DNA of 15,819 nt, taken from contig BEXV01001890.1 in NCBI GenBank assembly GCA_003118195.1, positions 22,593 through 38,411 of the forward strand. The letters run 5' to 3'. Numbering within the stretch: the first letter of the stretch is position 1; each line of letters starts with the position of its first letter. Origin of the DNA: Hemicentrotus pulcherrimus (Eukaryota > Echinodermata > Echinoidea > Camarodonta > Strongylocentrotidae). Below are positions 8,693 to 15,819 of this stretch, piece by piece. Both the position numbers and the translations under genes were made by a program. A model generated the notes under the pieces. The model was not told the origin of the DNA, did not search any database, and worked only from the letters and a program-made list of their open reading frames with translations.

Positions 8693-10023
8693 TAAATAAA
8701 TCGGTCAAGTGCATAACAAACATGAAAGGAATTGAATTAAAAGGTCGGATCCACAGTGGCAGAATCGGTGGCAGAAACAGAGTTCATTCCGTGGTGTTTT
8801 GGTCACTGATATATTTCAGCCATTATAATGGAAATGATTGATGAAAATCTATTTCAACAATCGAAATACTGCTTGAACATAGTTCATTTTGTCGGGCAAT
8901 CAGTTGAAACACTTTTTTAAAACTTTTTATTTCTTTCTTTCTTAAACATGTACTTAAACAGCATTCAACAAAGGTCCTGTGCATATTTACTCATCTCTGT
9001 GTTATGAGATAAAGAAATGAAAAGCGTATTGCACTTTAATTCAACGCCAAAATATAAGTAATAAAAAACGCCGCAGTTTTGCCGCGTCATTTTTGAAAGA
9101 AAATATATGAGGCTTCAGTAGTGATCAATGTAAAAGGTGGAAATTGAAAGCTTTTGAGATGCTCTTTGTCCCGTTTTTTCTGGTATATAACGTGTTTTGA
9201 AAAACAGGAATTTTTGAAAATTGTACAAAATTCAAAGAATTGCTACTTAGACGTATTCATAAGCACTTCACTTTAAACTATTACGAAGGGATGATTGTAC
9301 ATGTTTTAAGTGATCATTATTTTCAAGCATCTCAAAGCAACACAATTTTTTTTTTAAGGGTAAAATCACGGAAAATATATAAAGTTGTACCCATACTTTC
9401 ATTCATTTTCAAAAGGAATATTCATAAGATTCGTATAAATACAACCTACAATATCGTTCACCGTATTTCATTTAATGCATTCATTTACATTGCAACCTCT
9501 GCATGAAGTTTGGTTGAAACAGCGCTTTTCTTGATTAACGTAAATGCACTAGCATACGGCGACATACTAGCTCCTTGTCTTGTCTTTTCTCATGTTCATA
9601 AAATCACATAAAATTACCCTTAAGCCAAAGAAGCGGTTTGTTACGACTTTTTTTCAAAGCCTTTTTGAGCCCATAACACCGACATTTAGCCTACAAGTTC
9701 AACCATCCTGATTGATGCTCTCCACTTCGTTTCTCCCGAGGGGCACTACTTTGGGGAATATTTCCGTAAAAAAGATGGCCAATAAAAGCAATAAAGGGCT
9801 TCTCGATATACTTGCAAGACCAACCAGGGGCGGATCAGGATGTTTAGAACAGACGGGGCAGAATATTGCGGAAATGTAATACAAGCAAGCCAGAATGAAG
9901 GGGTCGTTACCTCATAAGGCCACGGGAGAGAAGAGGGGGAAATTTTGTTTTAGATAGTTAAAGGTATGCCTTTGTGGATTCTTTGAGAGGCACGGACTGC
10001 CTATTCGAAAACCATTGACGTCT
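8693..10023. other. Gene-poor stretch with a solitary transposon-like end
   Basis: No coding region supported; frames at 8596-8841, 9240-9506 and 9699-9884 (minus) show no domain. At 9825 the sequence CAGGGGCGGATCAGGA resembles a DNA-transposon terminus similar in style to the end at 3405, but no partner end was found. Confidence 0.4.
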
Positions 10024-10029
10024 CTTAAA

Positions 10030-10653
10030 GGGGAATTAACCTTAAACTACGTGTTTATTTCAGTCTGTAGGCCATTTAAAGAGAAGGTTGAGTTCTGGGA
10101 AGAGGTTAAAAATTGTTCATGAACTTTATCATTATTATGCAAGTGTGGAAGAACATCAGATAAGACATGTTCCCTGAAAAGCATGGCTCTTCAAATGCCT
10201 TCATATTCTCAATATGTCATGTTTATCGTAAAACTCGGGGGGAGGTTTTTTTCGCCACATGTTCGTGTAGTCCCATATACATCTTTCTGTGTACAGTGTT
10301 TGTAACTTTACAAAATTTCTTATCATTTTGATGATTCCAGAACCTTGCAATACACACAAATTCTTATATGCTAGATGATCAACCTATTCTGGTCGATTCT
10401 ACACCGTTTCTTTCACAATACAATAGCATGGCCAGAACTCAACTTCATCTTTAAAACATCTGAAAAAACATCACACATTTGACGAAAGGGCCGATGCATT
10501 ACTCTTCTTCAGAATCCTTCGTCTTTCGCGGCTCTGAGAAATTGCGCTTGCAAGACGATATTATTTGACCTACGCAATGCTTTTATATCAAATTCAACTT
10601 CGTTTTATTCTCTATCTCGTGATAATGCATGCTAGTTGAGAGGTTAATTCCCC
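10030..10653. mobile_element. MITE 4: outer element of a nested pair
   Basis: The left end GGGGAATTAACCT and right end AGGTTAATTCCCC are perfect 13-bp inverted repeats. Flanks are CTTAAA (10024-10029) and TTTTAAG (10654-10660), both containing TTAA. The element is interrupted by MITE 5 and its TTTAAA duplication. Removing them leaves about 249 bp, a normal MITE size. No coding capacity is recognised. Confidence 0.78.
10081..10449 (-). mobile_element. MITE 5: 369-bp element nested in MITE 4
   Basis: Bounded by TTTAAA at 10075-10080 and again at 10450-10455, giving a perfect duplication. Left end GAGAAGGTTGAGTTCTGG and reverse-complemented right end GATGAAGTTGAGTTCTGG agree at 16 of 18 positions. 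In minus orientation its first ~190 bases match MITE 1 and MITE 3. Its other half does not match MITE 1, and contains short blocks shared with MITE 2 (10170-10203 and 10205-10222). It must have landed after MITE 4. Confidence 0.86.
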
Positions 10654-10660
10654 TTTTAAG

Positions 10661-11003
10661 TAAGACTTATCCGAGTAAAATGTCATTATATGCGAGCCTT
10701 TATTACCCGCAACCCTAAATCACATAAAACTCCATTAACTTGTACACTTACGCTTTTCCCTTAGGTAGCGGCGAGATAGCAAGGTTTTACAGTTCATTTC
10801 TCATAAAAAGTAAAATAACTTGTCTTCCTTTTCAGTTCTTTCGGGTCAGTTCGGAACAATATCAGAGTAGAAATGTCTCCTGGAAAAGTGGAAGTAATTG
10901 CTCTCTAAGTGCCCGAATATTCGAGATTATGACGAAAAATGTAATACTCGGTCTCTACTCGGTCTGGTCTCAGTTTCGTTCGTGTGACCGATGCATACTC
11001 GCG
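10661..11003. other. Spacer before the degenerate repeat cluster
   Basis: No gene recognised; the open frame at 10740-11021 has no known motif. It includes GTCTCTACTCGGTCTGGTCTC near 10950-10971. Confidence 0.4.
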
Positions 11004-11180
11004 AAATGTCGGTCACCTTAACCCGAGGGTCACCATTAAAGGATTTCCTACGGGAAATTTCCCTTCGGAAATCGTTCAGACAGATGAGCGTTGAAGCGTT
11101 ATTGATCGGGACGACGGTCTACTCGGGTCACGACCTTTATCGATCTCGTCTCATCAAGTCGCTGAAGCTCAAGTGTTGAT

Positions 11181-11298
11181 TGGTCGAATTCAACATCGAT
11201 CAAACTTCAGGATCACAATGGTCGAATTCAAGATTGGTCGAACTTCAGAATGGTCGAATTCAAGTTTGGTCGAATTTAAGATTGGTCGAACTCGAGAA
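11181..11298 (+). repeat. 16-bp minisatellite, array 1
   Basis: TGGTCGAA recurs at 11181, 11219, 11235, 11251, 11267 and 11283. The last five starts are exactly 16 bases apart. The consensus is close to TGGTCGAATTCAAGAT, with alternation between AATTCAAG and AACTTCAG or AACTCGAG forms. The first unit is followed by a degenerate 38-base stretch. It lies inside the higher-order repeat. Confidence 0.88.
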
Positions 11299-11674
11299 GA
11301 TATATTTAATGTTGTGTTTCAAAAAACCAAAAGCATACAGGCATGATGTTTTCACTATAGGTAGCGATCTTTGAATTGAAATGTCGGTCACTTACAAGAA
11401 AAAAAATGTTAGCGTTCAATAACTAAAAACGAAATGTTGAGTGGAAATATTGAGTGTTTTGTTTCGTAAATACTTATATTGAGGATGTCTGAAAGTCGAT
11501 ACCGAAGTTTGAATTGTCAATCAACTAAATTTTGGAATTTACATCCAATAAGCAAAAGCAAAATATCGAGGGTAGAGATGAGGGTTGAAGCGTTCTTTGA
11601 TCGGGATGATAATCTTGCCTGGCGCCCTATAATCGACCCCCTCAGCGTGTGGACACACGGGTTCAAGTTCGGAT

Positions 11675-11722
11675 TGGTGGAGCTTAAGATTGGTCGAATT
11701 CAAGATTGGGCGAACTCGAAAG
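11675..11722 (+). repeat. 16-bp minisatellite, array 2
   Basis: Units start at 11675 (TGGTGGAG), 11691 (TGGTCGAA) and 11707 (TGGGCGAA), again exactly 16 bases apart and matching array 1. The following sequence GAACTCGA...AATGTTGTGTTTC also matches that after array 1, so the two arrays belong to duplicated larger units. Confidence 0.82.
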
Positions 11723-12171
11723 GAAATGTAGAATGTTGTGTTTCGTAAATATTTACAGGCAGAGTCATGTGTTTACTACACTCAGTATATGAAGCAAATA
11801 GAAACAGCTAATAGCGGAGAGCAAAGCAAAATATTGATGGGAAAGGATGATGTTTGCTTTTGTTGGCAAGTTTTAAAATGTCAGCCACTAATTCAAGAGA
11901 GAATGTTAATGATCAGCAACCATGATAACTAGAAACACATTATTGAATAGAAATGTAAATGTTCTGTTTCTTAATGGTATTGATAACGCTATCGAGCTTT
12001 GAATTAAAAGAGTTATAGAAAATAGGCAAGAAGAAAAGGAATTAGCGGGGGAGAGAGGCACTTTAACACTTCACTTCAGAAAATGGGACAACTTGGACGG
12101 CGAGGCAAATACTTCTTTCTCAGACTCTGACATCTTTTTTATATTTTTGTATTATATACTTTGGTCTTAAA

Positions 12172-12697
12172 GGTACTATGCCCCTTTTGCAGCCAACCTC
12201 AAATTCTGTAGAACTCTGCAGGAATTATGAATATGTCATGTATGTCCTATCTGTAAAATTTAAACGTTAGCAGTGTCCTCATATTCAAATTATGCAAGGA
12301 AACCTGTTTACTTGCTAGACTTCACAATCAGACACTATTGAGTGACTGACTGGCTTTTTTTTTTTGTTAATAACATACTTGAAAAGAGTTGTAAAGGGTA
12401 TATGAGCATTTGTCTACATTAATAACCCACTTCTTGTGATGGCCAAGATTAAACTGTTTGAATCTTTGCGCAGCATAAACGTATGACCATTCAGTACAAT
12501 TGTCTGAAAATCAAGACTATTACTTTTGGGCTCTATAGCCCTAAAGTCGATTTGACAACTAATAGTTGTTATTTTCCCACTTGAAGACATTTTCAAGCCC
12601 CACCTTTTTTAGGGAAGTTCTAAATTAGTATTATCTTTCAAATGCAGTTGGAATTTAACTTTTTCATTTTTTGGGCCTGCAAATGGGACATAGTACC
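12172..12697 (-). mobile_element. MITE 6: inverted second copy of the 534-bp family
   Basis: The minus strand begins GGTACTATGTCCCATTTGCAGG and tracks 2523-3056 along its full length with scattered differences and small indels. It ends at GGTACTATGCCCC on the plus strand. Flanks are CTTAAA (12166-12171) and TCTAAG (12698-12703); the second looks like a mutated target copy. It splits the degenerate repeat cluster. The frame at 12414-12596 corresponds to the one in the other copy but diverges after about 40 codons, arguing against a conserved protein. Confidence 0.88.
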
Positions 12698-12794
12698 TCT
12701 AAGGAAAAGGAAGAGACAGGATTTCCAACAAATATGTAGATGCGAATGCTCGAGAAGGGAGGGGGGATTTGTTGAGCTTTGGAATGAAGGGGGG

Positions 12795-12845
12795 TATGTG
12801 TTTTGTATGTGTGTGTGAGTATGTGAGTGTGTGTGGTGTGTCTGT
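12795..12845. repeat. (TG)n-rich microsatellite
   Basis: Interrupted TG run (TATGTGTTTTGTATGTGTGTGTGAGTATG... in type) with GAGTG and TGGTG interruptions. Confidence 0.85.
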
Positions 12846-13021
12846 AGGTAACTCTTTGATTTATAATATTCGTTCAGTATAATTGATTTGAAAACATTAT
12901 GTACTGTGTATTTAACTATATTATGTATTTTTTGAGAGATGTACAATTTTCTTGATATATTTTCATGTAAATCAATGAAGCTGTATGTTTGTTTGTTATA
13001 TATTTTGTACTGAATGAATAC

Positions 13022-13027
13022 AATAAA
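13022..13027 (+). promoter_or_regulatory. Possible polyadenylation signal
   Basis: AATAAA in a T-rich context, with a T/G-rich stretch upstream (GTTTGTTTGTTATATATTTTG, 12988-13008). No open frame or transcript evidence leads into it, so chance is likely. Confidence 0.15.
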
Positions 13028-13259
13028 ACAGTGCTACAAAACAAAACAAAAATATTAAGGGAAAAATTGTCAATCAACCACAAAGAGAGAATGTTTCATC
13101 CAATAACTAAGTAACTAATATCTGTGGGAAAGGTTGACCGAGTTGTTTCGTATGTGTTCATAAGCTTTGAAATGTCAATCACTAAGAAAAGAAAACCACG
13201 TGATGGCCACAACTTATTTAATACGGAAAATTGGAATAATAGAATGTCTCTCTATCTCT

Positions 13260-13320
13260 CACACACACACACACAACTCTCTTCTTTCTCTCTTTCTGTC
13301 TCTCTTTCTATGTCTCTCCT
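13260..13320. repeat. (CA)8 followed by CT-rich tract
   Basis: A perfect (CA)8 run at 13260-13275, then TCTCTTTCTGTCTCTC-like pyrimidine sequence. Confidence 0.9.
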
Positions 13321-13520
13321 CTTTATACTGTCATTTTTAATTTATTTTTCAATTACTGGTCAGTATGAAAATGATAAACTCGGTGTGCTTGTGCATTTCG
13401 TGTTTTGAACTGTTCCAATTCCACTCTCGAGTGTTTTCCAGTATTGCTGCTCGAATACGTCACTCAACAACTTTCGGTTATCGAATTGTACTTTTGGAGA
13501 CTCCCTTTAATAGCCTCATT

Positions 13521-13707
13521 TTCTCTCCCCCTCTCTCACACTCTCTCTCTCTCTCTCTGTCTCCCTTACCCTCACCTCTCCTTTCTTTCTCTCTCTATCC
13601 CACTCTCTCTCTGTCACTTTCTCTCCATAATAACTTTTTTTCTGCTTTCTTTATTCATTTCTCTTTTGTTTTAATCCTATCTCCCTCTCTCCCTCTTCCT
13701 CCCTCTC
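13521..13707. repeat. Long CT-rich microsatellite region
   Basis: Pyrimidine-rich DNA with a perfect (CT)9 core at 13541-13558 and further CTCTCT runs to about 13707. The plus strand has few purines, so stop codons are rare. This explains the overlapping long frames at 13365-13841 and 13405-13674, which encode Ser/Leu/Pro low-complexity sequence and are not called genes. Confidence 0.9.
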
Positions 13708-14475
13708 ATGGCGTCACTGGGGTGTCACTGAGATTGAATCCCGACATCGGCTCCCTACAACCCTTCATCATTCAAGTATCCCAAAGGAATGTAACAAACA
13801 AGCTCCTCATTTCCCCTGCTACCCAGTATTTTCGTTCATGACAAGAAACTTGCTCATGCGCGGTCGGTTTACCATTATTCTGAAGGAAAAATCATAACAG
13901 GCTTGCTGGTCCTCTCTTAATTTCAACCCCTCTTCCGAGTAACTCGCCCAATCTGTTACGCCTGACTATTTTCCATGATTTCCCGTTACTATTCCACGCA
14001 TGCGCAGCGATAGACGGTGAACCACACCGCCGATCTGGATCGCATTAGCTTTTGTGTCACGCAATGATCGTTAATTCCAATCGATAACGGTGTATTGCAG
14101 AGTCGTTTACGGGGCGGGTCGATTTCCTCGTATCATGTTCCCTGCAATTGATCGTATGAATACTGAGGTTTGACGAAAATTCGATGCGATCGAAAGCTGA
14201 TTTGATTAGATGCACTATTCCCTGAAGATGTAACGATCTCCAGTAGATGTGAAGTCCTGATCGTTCAGAACAAGAGTCTGATTTTAGCGTTGCCTTTTTA
14301 TTTATGGTGATGACCAGATAGTTGATGCTAGTGTTTCCTAATGTCAAATGGCAGTTTAGTTGGTGGTCTTTTCAGTTTCCAAGATCTAACACGATCGCAA
14401 ATACTTTCGAGAAATCACGCTGAGGCAATTTCAGTAGCTTTGTCCATCAGCTATCAAAATATCCGAACACTTCTA
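13708..14475. other. Non-repetitive stretch with no supported gene
   Basis: Contains CACGCATGCGCAGC (13995-14008), close to an NRF-1-type palindromic site, and a related CATGCGCGG near 13855. Open frames at 14057-14347 (minus, starting from TTG) and from ATG 14341 (plus) show no known domain; the second runs into the fold-back element. Confidence 0.35.
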
Positions 14476-14634
14476 CCGAATTCACAAAGGAGGTTTGTCG
14501 ACAAACCCTGGTTTTCGTGCGTCAAACGCGTTTCGACGCGTTTTAAAAACCAGGTTTGTAAAAATACGCGTAAAAACGAGTCATATCACGTACAAAAAAC
14601 AAGGTTTGTCAACAAATCTCCTTTGTGAATTCGG
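14476..14634. mobile_element. MITE 7: 159-bp fold-back element
   Basis: The terminal inverted repeats (14476-14507 and 14603-14634) are 32 bp and agree at 30 positions, beginning CCGAATTCACAAAGGAG. The inner end of the left repeat is a perfect 16-bp palindrome, GGTTTGTCGACAAACC (14492-14507). Between the repeats lie a second stem, CCTGGTTTT / AAAACCAGG (14507-14515 and 14546-14554), and a third, AACGCG / CGCGTT. AGGTTTGT recurs at 14491, 14552 and 14602. No clear target duplication was seen. It is non-coding and able to fold nearly end to end. Confidence 0.85.
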
Positions 14635-15361
14635 GCCAATATGTAAGCACTACATGTATGTACTGATTATTTTACTATGAACATAAGTTTCTACTTTGTA
14701 TGTTATGTTGCGCTACAGTTTGTCATGACAAAGGACATTTTAAGAGCCAAAAAAAACGATTTTCATCCTTCCAGTTCTGTCGACCCCCACACAGAAAGAA
14801 AACACGAAATCAAAATAAAGCAAATAAGAAGAGACAGAACAATATATATTTGACGCATTACAGACGTGGGGCGACATGGCAATTTTAACAACGGTATCCT
14901 TGGAATGAATAACTGCTACACACCACGCTAAACGGCGTACTCTGTATACGCCACACAAATAATAACCCTTTGCCAAGTTCGCCATATACAAGGGATAGAT
15001 AAACCAAAGGTTTTCAGATTATTTAACTTCTGTGAGTGCAAGATAATTTAAAACAGTGTCAAAACTGTTGTCACGTAGTTCATCAAGACCGGAAGTTTTT
15101 AATTTTCCACAAAAAAATCCTTCCTTCAAGTGGTGCGTATGTTGTGTGCCAAATTGCACGTGTGACTTAACAAACGAATGACTCTGCAGAGAGGCGAAGA
15201 AGCAAGCGAGGAGTTAAAGAACTTGGGGAAACTCTAGACAGTATCCTCTTTTCCCAAGAGCACTCGCAACATGTTAAAACCCCATGGCGTAGCACATCAA
15301 TCCCTTAGACTTACGGGCGTTTAATGTAATGTTTGTCATTCTGTATCCATTCTTCCCGCAG
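14635..15361. other. Stretch upstream of the candidate exon
   Basis: No supported gene; the frames at 14700-14888 (plus) and 14740-14991 (minus) have no recognised motif. The last part (CATTCTGTATCCATTCTTCCCGCAG, to 15361) is a pyrimidine tract ending in AG. Confidence 0.4.
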
Positions 15362-15475
15362 GTGAAAACAATTTACCGAGGGAGTCTCTTTGTTCGTGTG
15401 CTTACGGGAGATGCAGGCTAGAGGGGTACTCCGTCTCGAATGACGCTAACGTTTCTTCAACTTTGAAACTCCAAG
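15362..15475 (+). CDS. Candidate internal exon (38 codons, phase 1-1)
   Basis: The segment is bounded by a good splice acceptor (TTCTTCCCGCAG, ending 15361) and a good donor (CCAAG followed by GTAGG at 15476). Its 114 bases are divisible by three. One frame is open throughout, taking two bases to finish the first codon and leaving one at the end. This gives a symmetric phase 1-1 exon, the type common in modular extracellular proteins. The peptide contains ESLCSCAYGRC and then LEGYSVSNDANVSSTLKLQ, with three closely spaced cysteines. I recognise no domain. A random 37-codon frame is open often enough, and no neighbouring exon was found, so this remains a candidate. Confidence 0.25.
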
Positions 15476-15761
15476 GTAGGCTCTTCCGCTTCCGTTTTAT
15501 TCAAAGGTGTGGATGAAGTGAATGTTTGGAAATGGAATCCGATTTTACAAAGGCTTAACCTCATTACCTGATAATGCAGTGTAGATGCATGTGTCGTGCT
15601 GAAATTCCACTTCAAAGTTTAACAAAAATGCATTAGTTCAAGTAACATTTTTGGTGCAAGGTGTAGAGAGAGAGATATGATTTGTCAGGGTATTGACTTA
15701 TCCGGTTCAATTTTACTACTTTCTATTAAGTTTAAATGCATTTTTCCATATAAGGGGGCAC
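15476..15761. other. Spacer before the last MITE
   Basis: No gene recognised. A short AGAGAGAGA run occurs near 15666-15674. Confidence 0.4.
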
Positions 15762-15767
15762 TTTAAA

Positions 15768-15819
15768 GAGAAGGTTGAGTTTTGGGAAGAGGTGAAAAAT
15801 AATTCGTGAACTTTATCAT
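15768..15819 (+). mobile_element. MITE 8: left end of a further copy, cut by the window
   Basis: TTTAAA (15762-15767) followed by GAGAAGGTTGAGTTTTGGGAA. The 52 visible bases match the left end of MITE 5 (from 10081) with only a few differences. The rest lies outside the window. Confidence 0.85.

Larger units (their letters stand above)
11004..13185 (+). repeat. Degenerate higher-order repeat cluster
   Basis: Several diverged sequence blocks recur in the same orientation. ATGTCGGTCAC-like words occur at about 11004, 11379, 11512, 11876, 13065 and 13170. GTTGAAGCGTT...GATCGGGA occurs at 11090 and 11583. GAACTCGA followed by AATGTTGTGTTTC and ACAGGCA occurs at 11287-11343 and 11712-11762. GCAAAATATYGAKGG occurs at about 11555 and 11825, with a weaker form near 13045. 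The two best-preserved units are offset by about 425-500 bases. Copies have many substitutions and indels. A MITE (12172-12697) and ordinary sequence interrupt the cluster. Confidence 0.6.

Noticed and set aside
11181..11298. CRISPR-like array
   Set aside because: Units are contiguous 16-mers with no unique spacers, in eukaryotic-style DNA.
13365..13841. Long plus-strand frames (158 and 89 codons) rich in Ser, Leu and Pro
   Set aside because: They run through the CT microsatellite, where stop codons are scarce because all stops need purines. No domain or conserved composition is seen outside the repeat.
14341..14628. 95-codon frame from ATG 14341
   Set aside because: Its last third is the fold-back element (14476-14634) and the rest has no recognised motif.

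Overview
The window looks like non-coding animal genomic DNA. It is AT-rich by eye, full of microsatellites, and dominated by short interspersed repeats. I found no bacterial operon, rRNA, intact tRNA, CRISPR array or recognisable protein family. tRNA-derived SINEs, many short inverted-repeat elements in TTAA-type targets, and CT/CA/GT microsatellites suggest a marine invertebrate, possibly an echinoderm. That assignment rests on repeat style and memory, not on a diagnostic gene. A homopolymer C run opens the window and one ambiguous base lies at 4502, so it is probably part of an assembled contig.

Layout. 1-1230 is gene-poor AT-rich DNA with a (TAA)7 tract. 1235-1446 is a tRNA-derived SINE. 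1803-3405 is a cluster of short inverted-repeat transposons: a 358-bp element with perfect flanking duplications, a 534-bp element, a truncated third element abutting it, and a C/G-rich transposon end. 4432-4525 holds a decayed tRNA-Ser-like SINE head on the minus strand. 4913-5080 is GT- and GA-rich. 5897-6109 has two TATA boxes around a 51-codon reading frame with one hydrophobic segment. 6543-6744 is probably a decayed inverted-repeat element. 8042-8692 contains a diverged direct duplication. 10024-10659 is a nested pair, one short transposon inside another. 11004-13185 is a degenerate higher-order repeat cluster with a 16-bp minisatellite, interrupted by an inverted second copy of the 534-bp family (12172-12697). 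13260-13707 is CA- and CT-rich. 14476-14634 is a 159-bp fold-back element. 15362-15475 is a possible internal exon. 15768-15819 is the start of another short transposon cut by the window end.

The clearest theme is that at least five insertions, some with unrelated interiors, sit in the same NTTAAA target and begin with G after it. They include nested, abutting and mosaic copies. This suggests non-autonomous elements mobilised by one transposase not encoded here. Protein-coding calls are weak throughout: the longest open frames exist because pyrimidine-rich repeats lack stop codons.
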